IMG/VR virus record: IMGVR_UViG_3300010885_023196
Span: 1 to 36,545 of that record
DNA length: 36,545 nt
From: a virus
Reading direction: 5' to 3' (one strand)
Each line of letters starts with the position of its first letter. Positions within the stretch are counted from its first letter, which is position 1. The notes beneath the pieces are model-generated. The model had not been told where the DNA came from. It made no database searches and saw only the letters and a program-made list of their open reading frames with translations. Position numbers and translations under genes: made by a program. Positions 6,252 through 14,176 of the stretch are shown here, in pieces.

Positions 6252-7346
6252 ATGTCTACCAAACGAAGAGCATTGCTTACATGTCCGTTCATTCCAATTG
6301 TTCCTAGAATGGCATCTCATAGATCGGCACTAGGTGTAATCTATGGTGATATGATTAAACAATCAGGAAAGTATGATGAAGTTGTTATTAACTTCGGGGG
6401 TAAAACAATTACAGATCATAATGAATTTGATGATATGTTTCTTTATCATGGATCAGATTGGAATAAACTCTTAAATTTCTATGGGGGAGTATTTGCATTT
6501 CCATATCTATTTAATGCTATTAATGTATCTAAATTTAAAGGAAGAGTATACTCTTTGGGTATACAATGCCCCAAATATGATACACTTCTTAAGAGAAAAC
6601 TTCATTTGGCAGAAGTTAAAGGCACAGGCGTTATTCAACCGGGATGGTATGATGTAGATATTGATAATATGGGTAAGATGGTTGAATCTATGGAATATGT
6701 TCCATTTCCTCATATTACCGATAAGATTGTAATTGGTGATTCTCATGCAATATGTATGTACCGTCCAGGATGGACAGTTAATTCCGTTAAATTTAAAACA
6801 TTGAATGGTGCATTAACCAGCGGATTATCTTCATTCATTGAAGAAATTCGTCCAGCATCTGAAGTCAAATACTTGGAATGTTATTTTGGAAATATTGATG
6901 TACGACATCACCTATGCCGTTTAGAAGGTAATCATATTAAGAATGCCGTGGAATTAGCAACAAGGTATTTTGATGCTGCAAAAGAATTAACAATTCCTAA
7001 TATTGCACTATATGAATTGTTACCTATTGAAAATGAATCACGAAAGCTTCCGCAAATGGGATTCTATAAAGGACAAGCATTTTGGGGAACATGGGCTGAA
7101 CGAAATGCTGTTCGATCAGCGTTTAATGATACTCTTGAAAAACTATGCTCAATCCATCCTAATATTACATTTAAGAAATGGACCGATTATCTTATTAATG
7201 CAAAGGGCGAACTTGATTTTGCATATATGGAAAAGCCCCAATCAATTCACCTCAGTCGCGAATTTTATCCACATTGGACAGGACAAGATTCAACCATCCC
7301 TATTGCATCACAAATGTGCAACTCCCTAGACCAGTTCTTCTCCTAA
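6252..7346 (+). CDS. SGNH/GDSL-hydrolase-like protein (364 aa), possibly in base modification
   Basis: ATG 6252 follows the previous stop by 8 nt. A central block KIVIGDSHAI (159-168) resembles the GDS nucleophile block of SGNH hydrolases, with FGNIDVRHH (212-220) resembling the later Gly/Asn blocks, and SIHLSREFYPHW near the C-terminus offering a candidate catalytic His. The N-terminal ~150 residues have no recognised domain. SGNH enzymes hydrolyse or transfer acyl and ester groups. The position between the aGPT-Pplase-like protein and the cytosine methyltransferase suggests a role in decorating modified bases, which is inference. It may instead be a member of a family I do not recognise. 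Confidence 0.45.
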   Translation: MSTKRRALLTCPFIPIVPRMASHRSALGVIYGDMIKQSGKYDEVVINFGGKTITDHNEFDDMFLYHGSDWNKLLNFYGGVFAFPYLFNAINVSKFKGRVYSLGIQCPKYDTLLKRKLHLAEVKGTGVIQPGWYDVDIDNMGKMVESMEYVPFPHITDKIVIGDSHAICMYRPGWTVNSVKFKTLNGALTSGLSSFIEEIRPASEVKYLECYFGNIDVRHHLCRLEGNHIKNAVELATRYFDAAKELTIPNIALYELLPIENESRKLPQMGFYKGQAFWGTWAERNAVRSAFNDTLEKLCSIHPNITFKKWTDYLINAKGELDFAYMEKPQSIHLSREFYPHWTGQDSTIPIASQMCNSLDQFFS

Positions 7347-7366
7347 CACTCCTTGTGCTGGGTGCA

Positions 7367-7465
7367 ATGCACAATAAAAAGAAATGCCCATACTGTGATT
7401 ATGAAAATAATTCCGGAAATGTGGCTATACATATAAAAAGAAAACATAATAATGAACCAAACTAA
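7367..7465 (+). CDS. Mini zinc-finger protein, C2H2 type (32 aa)
   Basis: ATG 7367 to TAA 7465. Almost the whole product is one finger: Cys7-x2-Cys10-x13-His-x3/4-His (CPYCDYENNSGNVAIHIKRKH) with a basic start (MHNKKK). The spacing is near that of a classical C2H2 finger. It overlaps the methyltransferase start by 14 nt. Such tiny fingers occur in phages as DNA- or RNA-binding adaptors. A longer in-frame version from 7274 would run inside the upstream gene and is unlikely. Confidence 0.55.
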   Translation: MHNKKKCPYCDYENNSGNVAIHIKRKHNNEPN

Positions 7466-8681
7466 AAAATACACATACGCCGCAATTGTACCTCTAATAG
7501 GAGGAAATCATTTAGGATTAATGAATACATTTGATGGTCAGCTGCCAGAATATGTTTTATCATATGCAGCCTTTAAAGGAAATGATTCTCATTATATTAA
7601 TTATTTAAGAACTACCAAAAATTGGAATGGCGATTATATTACACTAGATGAACAGCCTAATTATGTAGCAGAATATGCTGATATTTTTTGTTGTACTGCC
7701 CCTTGCGCAGGACTATCATCCTTATCTCGAGTATCACATTCACATTCACCGGTTAATGAATGGATGCTTAAATCAGCAGAATATGTTCTTGAGCATGTTA
7801 AACCAAAGGTTATGTATGGAGAAAATGCCCCCCGTTTGGCAACTGCTATGGGTAAACCAGTTGTCGATAAACTTCGTGCTATCGGTGAGAAAAATGGTTA
7901 TACATTTTCTATCTTTAAAACTAAATCTATTTTACATGGTCTATCACAGGTAAGAGATCGTGCATTCTATTTCTTCTGGAAGGGTGATAGTATTCCAATC
8001 TTTGAATATGTGAATAACTATGATACTCATGAACGTATTGAAGATACCATTATGAATGCATTTGTGTCAGATGATGATCCCATGAATGTTCTAACCGGTA
8101 AGAAAATTCCATCTCAAGATCCATTTTATCGGTATGCTCTGGAAGTTATCAAGGGCGGACAAACTCATTTGGAGTTTATGAAAGATCTTAAGCAATCAAT
8201 CAATATTCTAAACTTCATTGAAGATGCAGGCAAAACATATGCAGAAGTTGCAGTATGGATGAAAGAAAAAGGATTTGATACAGCTGCTGCACGTTGTGAA
8301 AGAATTCAAAAGAAACTGGATGATGGTTTTGGTATTATGAAAAAGAATCTTCATTTTCCAGCTAACTATATTGGTGCGTTTGTAGGCCATTATCCTTCAG
8401 AACTTACCCATCCTATTGAGGATCGCAGCCTAACAGTTCGTGAATGTTTGGCGATTATGAAGATGCCTTCTGATTTCCAATTGATAAATCCTACGAGTAA
8501 TCTAAATCATATGTGTCAGTCGGTTCCTGTTACTACAGCAGAATATCCTGCAAGGATGGTTCAAAAATATCTAAATAATGAACTAAAAACAGTTAAGACT
8601 AAATTCCTCATCCAGGATAATAAAAATCAAACACTATCAATACCTGGATTTAATGTAGCCGATTTAACATCATTTATTTAA
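7452..8681 (+). CDS. C5-cytosine DNA methyltransferase-like protein (409 aa)
   Basis: Motifs in order: I, IVPLIGGNHLG (12-22, the SAM loop); IV, APCAGLSSLS with catalytic Cys85; VI, GENAP (123-127, usually ENV); VIII, LSQVRDRAF (164-172, QxRxR); IX, RSLTVRECLAIMKMPSDF (325-342); X, CQSVPVT (355-361). The order is that of standard C5 methyltransferases, with a diverged target-recognition region between VIII and IX containing a helical, coiled segment. Product: 5-methylcytosine in DNA, or, given the hydroxymethylase in the same operon, a related transfer on C5. It ends the modification operon; the next gene has its own promoter. Confidence 0.75.
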   Translation: MNQTKKYTYAAIVPLIGGNHLGLMNTFDGQLPEYVLSYAAFKGNDSHYINYLRTTKNWNGDYITLDEQPNYVAEYADIFCCTAPCAGLSSLSRVSHSHSPVNEWMLKSAEYVLEHVKPKVMYGENAPRLATAMGKPVVDKLRAIGEKNGYTFSIFKTKSILHGLSQVRDRAFYFFWKGDSIPIFEYVNNYDTHERIEDTIMNAFVSDDDPMNVLTGKKIPSQDPFYRYALEVIKGGQTHLEFMKDLKQSINILNFIEDAGKTYAEVAVWMKEKGFDTAAARCERIQKKLDDGFGIMKKNLHFPANYIGAFVGHYPSELTHPIEDRSLTVRECLAIMKMPSDFQLINPTSNLNHMCQSVPVTTAEYPARMVQKYLNNELKTVKTKFLIQDNKNQTLSIPGFNVADLTSFI

Positions 8682-8692
8682 TCAGATTTATA

Positions 8693-8721
8693 TTTACAAA
8701 TCCATAAAAACAATATATAAT
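8693..8721 (+). promoter_or_regulatory. Sigma70-like promoter TTTACA-N17-TATAAT (uvsX)
   Basis: -35 TTTACA 8693-8698, 17-bp spacer, -10 TATAAT 8716-8721. The predicted transcription start coincides with the uvsX ATG at 8728, so the message would be leaderless. Confidence 0.75.
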
Positions 8722-8727
8722 ATTCAT

Positions 8728-10221
8728 ATGTCAAACATCCTAGATAAACTTAAAAAGAACTGTCGTATTAAAGAAGCAGATATCCTAGCAGATTCTCAAT
8801 TTTTTAATAATGATAATCCGGTTTCAACAGAAGTACCAATGATAAACGTGGCATTATCTGGAGCATTAAATGGAGGCCTCCTTTCAGGAACTACATTACT
8901 TTGCGGGGAATCTAAGCACTTTAAGTGCCTTGGTCCTAATACTCCAATAACAATTTATAAAAAAGAATATGAAAAAATACAAACAACATATAAGCAATTG
9001 CACGAACTTCTGGGACAAGATCCTAATATAGAATATTTCGTAAAGTCACATACAGGTAATTATACTAAAATTCTTGCCATATGCCAAAAGAAATCTAATA
9101 CATATTCAATTGATTTTGATAATGGTGTATCATTTGTTGCCGGCGATAAGCATTCATTTATGAATATGATTGATCAGTCTGTATGCACCGACGAATTGAT
9201 CCCGGGCGAAAGGATCAAGACCCTAACTGGATCTACTAAAGTAGTGGCTAGATATGATTTTAAAGAAGATCAGGATGTTTATGATATTATGGTTGGAGAT
9301 CCTCATTGGTATACTAATGATGAACAACATGGAATCATTCATCACAACACGAGTTTCGCCCTTTTAATAGCATCTGCTTATCTTAAAAAATATCCAGATG
9401 CAGCATTAATATTCTACGATACTGAATTCGGATCCCCCCAATCATATTTTAGTAGTTTTGGTATTGATCTTAATAAAGTTTTGCATGTGCCAATTAAGAA
9501 TATTGAAGAACTAAAATTTGAATTAGTTAATCAATTGGAACAGATTGATAAAAAAGAAAAAGTTATTATTATTGTTGATTCATTTGGAAATATTGCTTCT
9601 AAGAAAGAATTGGATGATGCATTAAATGAAAAATCAGTTGCAGATATGTCTAGAGCAAAGGCATTAAAAGGATTATTTAGGATGATAACGCCATATCTTG
9701 CAACCAAAGATATTCCTTTATTGGGAATTTGCCATATTTATCAGGATATGGGATTATTTCCAAAATCAATTGTTAGCGGCGGAAAAGGATTATATTATGC
9801 AGCAGATAATATTTGGATGATCGGGCGACAGCAAGATAAAGTTGGGACTGAAATTCAGGGTTATCATTTCATTATTAATATTGAGAAATCAAGATTCCTT
9901 AAAGAAAAATCTAAGATTCCAATTTCTGTTTCATGGGAAGGTGGTATTGAAAAATGGTCAGGACTTCTTGAAGTTGCTAAAGAGCTTGGCTATGTTAAAA
10001 ATGAAAAACAAGGATGGTGGTGTGCATTCGATCCCGCAACACAAACAGCACTCACAGGAAATCTTCGTGCTGCTGCAACCATGACAAAGGAATTCTGGCA
10101 AGATACAATCTTTGCTAAGACCGATTTTGCAGATGCTGTTAAAAAGCATTATACTATATCATTAAAATATATGTTACCATCTGATAAAGAACCAATTGAG
10201 GATGCCGATTCAGATGATTGA
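8728..10221 (+). CDS. uvsX: UvsX-type RecA recombinase carrying an in-frame mini-intein (497 aa precursor)
   Basis: The exteins follow T4 UvsX closely: FFN near 25-27, PMINVALSGALNGG (37-50), Walker A CGESKHFK-T, then YPDAALIFYDTEFG, IIIVDSFGNIASKKE (Walker B) and DALNEKSVADMSRAK. UvsX coats single-stranded DNA and drives strand exchange in recombination-dependent replication. The Walker A is interrupted after Lys66 by a 141-aa intein (residues 67-207), so ATP binding needs splicing. The mature protein would be 356 aa, a little shorter than T4 UvsX. Own promoter at 8693-8721; no Shine-Dalgarno. Stop overlaps the next gene. Confidence 0.92.
   Translation: MSNILDKLKKNCRIKEADILADSQFFNNDNPVSTEVPMINVALSGALNGGLLSGTTLLCGESKHFKCLGPNTPITIYKKEYEKIQTTYKQLHELLGQDPNIEYFVKSHTGNYTKILAICQKKSNTYSIDFDNGVSFVAGDKHSFMNMIDQSVCTDELIPGERIKTLTGSTKVVARYDFKEDQDVYDIMVGDPHWYTNDEQHGIIHHNTSFALLIASAYLKKYPDAALIFYDTEFGSPQSYFSSFGIDLNKVLHVPIKNIEELKFELVNQLEQIDKKEKVIIIVDSFGNIASKKELDDALNEKSVADMSRAKALKGLFRMITPYLATKDIPLLGICHIYQDMGLFPKSIVSGGKGLYYAADNIWMIGRQQDKVGTEIQGYHFIINIEKSRFLKEKSKIPISVSWEGGIEKWSGLLEVAKELGYVKNEKQGWWCAFDPATQTALTGNLRAAATMTKEFWQDTIFAKTDFADAVKKHYTISLKYMLPSDKEPIEDADSDD
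8926..9348 (+). other. Contiguous mini-intein in the UvsX Walker A
   Basis: Residues 67-207 of the precursor. Starts with Cys67 (CLGPNTPITIY, block A), has a block-B-like AGDKHSFM, a block-F-like DVYDIMVGDPHWYT and ends GIIHHN (block G, penultimate His and terminal Asn), with Thr as the +1 extein residue. All residues for class 1 splicing are present. At 141 aa there is no room for a homing endonuclease. Removal restores GESKHFK-TSFALL, matching the T4 UvsX P-loop. Confidence 0.92.
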
Positions 10222-10504
10222 AGAAAATACCGATTACAAATTAGTTGAGCTTGAAGAAGACGAACATTTCCAGATAAAATTGTTATCTGGAAAGTTCTCA
10301 GATACCTTATACAAATATGGCAAGGTATCTTTTCATGAAGAAAAGAATCAGCTCAGAATCTCGTTTAATTATGAGATTCTGGAAACTCCCCTGGGGATAG
10401 TAGCCGAAGATCTTAAGATTAGTCAAGAATTCAAGGGGCATATATCAGATGTACTTAATAGTATTCTTTTGAGTGGAACCGGATTTACTAAATCCAAGGG
10501 ATAA
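10214..10504 (+). CDS. Conserved small protein between uvsX and helicase (96 aa)
   Basis: ATG 10214 overlaps the uvsX stop by 8 nt; an upstream ATG at 10196 in frame gives a longer overlap. Acidic N-terminus (LVELEEDEHFQIKLLSGKFSDTL) and mixed alpha/beta content. An unknown gene in exactly this place is common in T4-like phages of aquatic hosts. A role linked to recombination or replication is inferred from coupling to uvsX only. Confidence 0.65.
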   Translation: MIEENTDYKLVELEEDEHFQIKLLSGKFSDTLYKYGKVSFHEEKNQLRISFNYEILETPLGIVAEDLKISQEFKGHISDVLNSILLSGTGFTKSKG

Positions 10505-10522
10505 TTCCTATATCTATTTGTA

Positions 10523-10551
10523 TTTACAAATGGTATAGAATAGTATATAAT
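10523..10551 (+). promoter_or_regulatory. Sigma70-like promoter TTTACA-N17-TATAAT (helicase)
   Basis: -35 TTTACA 10523-10528, 17-bp spacer, -10 TATAAT 10546-10551. Predicted start about 10558, giving an 11-nt leader before ATG 10569 without a Shine-Dalgarno motif. Confidence 0.75.
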
Positions 10552-10568
10552 ATATTTACACACATATA

Positions 10569-11969
10569 ATGAGTACAGACAATCTTGAGAGCACGATAAT
10601 CACTAATTTAGTTCATAATGATTCATTTACACGTAAGGTAATTCCGCATATAAAACCTGAGTATTTCACGGGGAAAAATCGTATTGTATATGAGTTAATC
10701 TTAGGATTTCTTATAAAGTATAATAAACTTCCAAATTCAGCAGTCCTTGATATAGAATTTAGAAACTCTGAGCATATTAATAGAGCTGATAGAAATGATA
10801 TTTTAGGTATAATTCAAAACCTTGATGTTAATATTGATGTTGAAGCAGAATGGCTTATTGACTCCACTGAAAAATGGTGTAAGGATAGAGCAGTTAATAT
10901 CGCAATTATGGAAGCGGTTTCTATTATTGATGGAACTGATAAAACTCAAGCAGAAGGCGCAATTCCTTCAATTCTATCTAAAGCACTAAGTATTACCTTT
11001 GATACAAATATCGGGCACGATTATATAGAGGATGGAGCATCTCGGTATGAGTTTTATCATCGTAAGGAAGATAAGTTATCATTTGATATTGAAATGCTTA
11101 ATACTATTACAAATGGTGGTGTTACTCGTAAGACTCTTAATCTTATTATTGCTGGGACAGGTTGCGGAAAAAGTTTAGGGTTATGTCACTTTGCTGCTGC
11201 TGCAATGTCTGAAGGGCGTAATGTTCTTTATATCACAATGGAAATGGCAGAAGAAAGAATTGCAGAACGTATCGATGCAAATCTATTTGATGTGGATATT
11301 AAACAGATCGGCAATCTTTCAAAGGAATCATTTACAAAGAAGGTTGCTGGCATTAAAGCTAAGACTCTTGGTAAATTAATTATTAAGGAGTATCCTACAG
11401 GTTCCGCTCATGTTGGGCATTTTAGGGCTCTTCTTATGGAACTTAAGATGAAGAAAAACTTTGTTCCTGATATTATTTTTATTGACTATTTAAATATCTG
11501 TGCATCTTCAAGAATTAAAGGAGGTATCTCGGGATCAATTAATTCGTACGGTCTAAATAAATCTATTGCAGAAGAAATTCGTGGATTGGGAGTAGAGTTT
11601 AATGTTCCTATGTGGACAGCAACTCAGGTAAATAGAACTGGGTTTTCATCATCTGATACAGAAATTACAGATACATCGGAAAGTTTTGGTGTTCCAGCGA
11701 CAGCAGACCTCATGGTTGCATTTATTCGTACCGAACAATTGGATAAGATGAATCAGATTATGATAAAGCAACTTAAAAATCGTTATAATGATACTTCCGA
11801 AAATAAACGATTTACAGTTGGAGTCGATTTTTCTAAAATGAGATTATATGATATTGCAGACCCAACAGCAAATATTATGGCAGATTCTCCTTCTACTCCT
11901 GCAGTAAAACCAACACCGTTTATGGCTGGAAAAACATCGGCTACAAAATTTACTGACTTTAAGATGTAG
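10569..11969 (+). CDS. DnaB-family replicative helicase, T4 gp41-like (466 aa)
   Basis: N-terminal helical domain (about 1-140) with the short pattern of the DnaB N-domain (FTRKVIPHIKPEYF). RecA-like motor: Walker A GTGCGKS (196-202) after LNLIIA, a conserved YITMEMAEERIAERIDANL (helicase H1a-like), and Walker B IIFIDYLNI with Asp306. Near the C-terminus an arginine-finger region (MIKQLKNRYND) precedes a Pro/Ser-rich tail. It unwinds the lagging-strand template at the phage fork and would work with a primase outside this window. No intein interrupts it, unlike its neighbour uvsX. Confidence 0.88.
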   Translation: MSTDNLESTIITNLVHNDSFTRKVIPHIKPEYFTGKNRIVYELILGFLIKYNKLPNSAVLDIEFRNSEHINRADRNDILGIIQNLDVNIDVEAEWLIDSTEKWCKDRAVNIAIMEAVSIIDGTDKTQAEGAIPSILSKALSITFDTNIGHDYIEDGASRYEFYHRKEDKLSFDIEMLNTITNGGVTRKTLNLIIAGTGCGKSLGLCHFAAAAMSEGRNVLYITMEMAEERIAERIDANLFDVDIKQIGNLSKESFTKKVAGIKAKTLGKLIIKEYPTGSAHVGHFRALLMELKMKKNFVPDIIFIDYLNICASSRIKGGISGSINSYGLNKSIAEEIRGLGVEFNVPMWTATQVNRTGFSSSDTEITDTSESFGVPATADLMVAFIRTEQLDKMNQIMIKQLKNRYNDTSENKRFTVGVDFSKMRLYDIADPTANIMADSPSTPAVKPTPFMAGKTSATKFTDFKM

Positions 11970-11976
11970 GCTATTA

Positions 11977-11984
11977 TATAAATA
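11977..11984 (+). promoter_or_regulatory. T4-late-type promoter TATAAATA (split AAA ATPase)
   Basis: Exact octamer, 6 nt before ATG 11991, so transcription would begin at about the A of the start codon. Confidence 0.65.
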
Positions 11985-11990
11985 TAATAT

Positions 11991-12881
11991 ATGATTAATA
12001 CATCTTTGGGCTTTAGCTCCTATATTACCGAAGCAATATCTACTGCCTCTGCAGAAAAGGCAGCTTTTATTATTACAAAATATCTTAAAAAGAAGACAGG
12101 TTTAGTTTTCTTCCAATATCCTGGAACTGAAGTATTTCATAATGCTTCGGGAAAAGGTTTTGGAATGAGATTCTTTACATCTAAGAAAAATATTTCACTT
12201 CGATTTAACTGGACTAGTTCATCTTTAGTTGGATTGGTTAATTTAGATTCAGTTGATTTCTGGAATGGTAAGTCAGATGCTCCTTATCATATCAAATTTG
12301 ATACAACAGTTTCTATTATTAAGACACTTCCTGTTATTGCAGATATTGTTTCTGATGGGGGGGCTCCTAATGGTCCTATTCGTACATTACCTGATGGTAT
12401 TCCTTTGAATGAAGCTCGTGTAGATCCAGATGAAATGCTTACAAAAATCCTTGATCTTATTGCAAAGCCTGGATTTACTCGTGGATCCATCTATGCTTTA
12501 TATAAAGGTGCAGGTACCAAAATATTTGAACAACTTAAAATGATGTATCCAGAATATATTGTTAAAGCTGGAACATCTTTTGCATGGGCAGGAACACCCA
12601 AGGATCTTCAAAAAATCCTTAAAAATAAGGATGCTATCTTAGATTCTACCGGTTCTGTTTCAGGAACTGTTACTCGCGGTTCTACAAAAGAAAAATATGA
12701 ACCGGTTGGTAATATTGAAGAAATTGAAAACAATGTTGATAAACTTTCATTTGAAGCTCAATTAGCAGACCTTGAGCATTTAGTTAAGTTGACTATAGGA
12801 GGAGCATCGAATGCTCTCTTCGTAGCTGGAAGGGGAGGTTGTCTATCAGCCGATACTGCAATTGTAGCAACTCAAGATTAG
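11991..12881 (+). CDS. Split AAA ATPase, N-terminal half ending in a 13-aa N-intein (296 aa)
   Basis: Residues 1-283 are the N-extein, ending FVAGRGG; residues 284-296 (CLSADTAIVATQD) are an intein block A, followed immediately by TAG. The partner at 14163 begins with the rest of the intein and continues TGKTHT, so splicing rebuilds the P-loop GRGG-TGKT. The N-extein has no recognised domain before the P-loop. Its first residues, FSSYITEA, resemble the T4 capsid-targeting tag, with a possible prohead-protease site after ITE. Late-type promoter at 11977. The ATPase family is uncertain. The mature enzyme would be 503 aa. Confidence 0.85.
   Translation: MINTSLGFSSYITEAISTASAEKAAFIITKYLKKKTGLVFFQYPGTEVFHNASGKGFGMRFFTSKKNISLRFNWTSSSLVGLVNLDSVDFWNGKSDAPYHIKFDTTVSIIKTLPVIADIVSDGGAPNGPIRTLPDGIPLNEARVDPDEMLTKILDLIAKPGFTRGSIYALYKGAGTKIFEQLKMMYPEYIVKAGTSFAWAGTPKDLQKILKNKDAILDSTGSVSGTVTRGSTKEKYEPVGNIEEIENNVDKLSFEAQLADLEHLVKLTIGGASNALFVAGRGGCLSADTAIVATQD
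12840..12878 (+). other. N-intein fragment, 13 aa (atypical split intein)
   Basis: C-L-S-A-D-T-A-I-V-A-T-Q-D, then a stop. This is only the first beta-strand motif (block A) of an intein; block B lies in the C-part. Catalytic Cys1 is present. Split inteins with very short N-fragments are known (AceL-TerL-type), whereas most natural split inteins have about 90-120 residues here. Confidence 0.85.
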
Positions 12882-12911
12882 TACCTCTCCCTGTAACAAA
12901 TATGCAGTTTA

Positions 12912-12919
12912 TATAAATA
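12912..12919 (+). promoter_or_regulatory. T4-late-type promoter TATAAATA (homing endonuclease)
   Basis: Exact octamer, 9 nt before ATG 12929. It gives the inserted endonuclease its own promoter, and would also read on into the C-terminal half of the ATPase. Confidence 0.55.
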
Positions 12920-12928
12920 TAATTGCAT

Positions 12929-14176
12929 ATGATTATACACAAAAGAACAAGGCAAGATATAGTTATTGTTACAGAGGATGAACTATGTGTAATAATTCAA
13001 GGTGTTATAAAAGGATTCAAGAGATTTAATGAAAATAATTCTTACCTAATTGAATCCTTATTAGCATCAACATTTGATAGTTCAAATGATTTTAAAAAAT
13101 ATATACAACAGATATTTCCTCGGAATTTAATTATAAGACTTCCTCTATTAGGAATGAATCCAGAAGAAATTGCTGATAGAAGACATGCTGAATCTATTAG
13201 AGGTTTAAAGTCAGCAGCAAAGAAAAATCATAGAATATCATCATGTTTTTGTATTGAGTTTTGGATGAAAAAAGGATATAGTGATATAGAAGCCAAAGAA
13301 AAAGTTTCTGAAGTTCAATCGAAAAATTCTAGGAAAATTTCTCCGGAATCTCATATTAATTCATCACCAAGAAGAATCGAACATTGGCTTTTAAAAGGAT
13401 ATAGTGATATAGAAGCCAAAGAAAAAGTTTCTGAAGTTCAAAGAATATTATCTCAACGATGCATTGAACATTGGTTAAAATTGGGATTCTCAGAAGAAGA
13501 ATCTAAAAAATGCGTATTCAATATACAGAGTAGAAATGCAAAAGAATTTCTAAAACAATCTACGGAAGTTCGCAGAAAATGTAATAGATTATGCGAGGAA
13601 TATTGGTTAGATCGAGGTTTATCTGAAGCTGAAATTAAACAGAAAAAGATTGAGAATGGATACACATTCTCATTACAAATTTGTATAGACAAATATGGGG
13701 AAGATCTTGGATATAATATTTGGAAATCTAGGCAGATAAAATGGCAAGAAACATTAAAATCTAAATCTCCCGAAGAAATTGCTAATATTAATAGTAGAAA
13801 ATTTGCAAAAAATACTCTAAATTTTTCTAGTTTATGGCAAAAGTTTAATAAATCTGGCATTCTTTATTGTATAGAATTTGGTAATCACGTAAAAATAGGG
13901 ATTACTACAGGCACACTAGAAAGTCGATATGATAGTAAAATTAGACAAAATCATAAAACATTTATATATGAATTTTCTGATGTTTTTGATGCATATGTAG
14001 TAGAACAGACCATGATGAAAAAATATACTAATTCTATTATGAAAGATGATTATGGCGTATTTGGTTGGACAGAAGTAATTAGAAATACAACTTTAGATAA
14101 TGTAACAAAAGACTGCGATGAATATATAAATAGAATTACAAATATTAGATCAAACTTAATTAATGAAAAAGCTTAA
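12929..14176 (+). CDS. Free-standing homing endonuclease-like protein with C-terminal GIY-YIG/T5orf172-type domain (415 aa)
   Basis: ATG 12929 (MIIHKRTRQD). Residues ~105-240 hold four copies of a W(L/M)-x-x-G-(Y/F/L)-S-x-x-E motif (FWMKKGYSDIEA, HWLLKGYSDIEA, HWLKLGFSEEES, YWLDRGLSEAEI), a DNA-binding-like module seen in phage endonucleases. Residues ~245-275 carry CIDKYGEDLGYNIW..RQIKWQ, another such module. The C-terminus reads ILYCIEFGNHVKIGITTGTLESRY (about 312-335), the VKIGIT core of T5orf172/GIY-YIG-related domains. It lies exactly between the two halves of the ATPase and overlaps the C-half by 14 nt. It would cut intein-free alleles and spread the split intein. Confidence 0.7.
   Translation: MIIHKRTRQDIVIVTEDELCVIIQGVIKGFKRFNENNSYLIESLLASTFDSSNDFKKYIQQIFPRNLIIRLPLLGMNPEEIADRRHAESIRGLKSAAKKNHRISSCFCIEFWMKKGYSDIEAKEKVSEVQSKNSRKISPESHINSSPRRIEHWLLKGYSDIEAKEKVSEVQRILSQRCIEHWLKLGFSEEESKKCVFNIQSRNAKEFLKQSTEVRRKCNRLCEEYWLDRGLSEAEIKQKKIENGYTFSLQICIDKYGEDLGYNIWKSRQIKWQETLKSKSPEEIANINSRKFAKNTLNFSSLWQKFNKSGILYCIEFGNHVKIGITTGTLESRYDSKIRQNHKTFIYEFSDVFDAYVVEQTMMKKYTNSIMKDDYGVFGWTEVIRNTTLDNVTKDCDEYINRITNIRSNLINEKA
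13270..13441 (+). repeat. Exact 49-bp direct repeat (13270-13318 and 13393-13441)
   Basis: The two copies are identical and 123 bp apart, in the same reading frame, coding for GYSDIEAKEKVSEVQ twice. Perfect identity at silent positions shows a recent 123-bp tandem duplication within the endonuclease gene. Confidence 0.85.
14125..14132 (+). promoter_or_regulatory. Possible late-type promoter TATAAATA for the C-half of the ATPase
   Basis: Exact octamer inside the endonuclease gene, 30 nt before ATG 14163. It would give the C-terminal half its own transcript. Chance occurrence in AT-rich coding sequence cannot be excluded. Confidence 0.35.

Noticed and set aside
7003-7329. Alternative-frame open frames inside the modification genes (also 7675-7953 and 8208-8390)
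   Set aside because: They lie fully within well-supported genes and lack any recognisable motif.
12882-12928. Read-through of TAG after the 13-aa N-intein to give a longer N-intein
   Set aside because: The frame continues only four codons before TAA, so suppression would not add a useful segment; the C-half already contains the missing intein parts.
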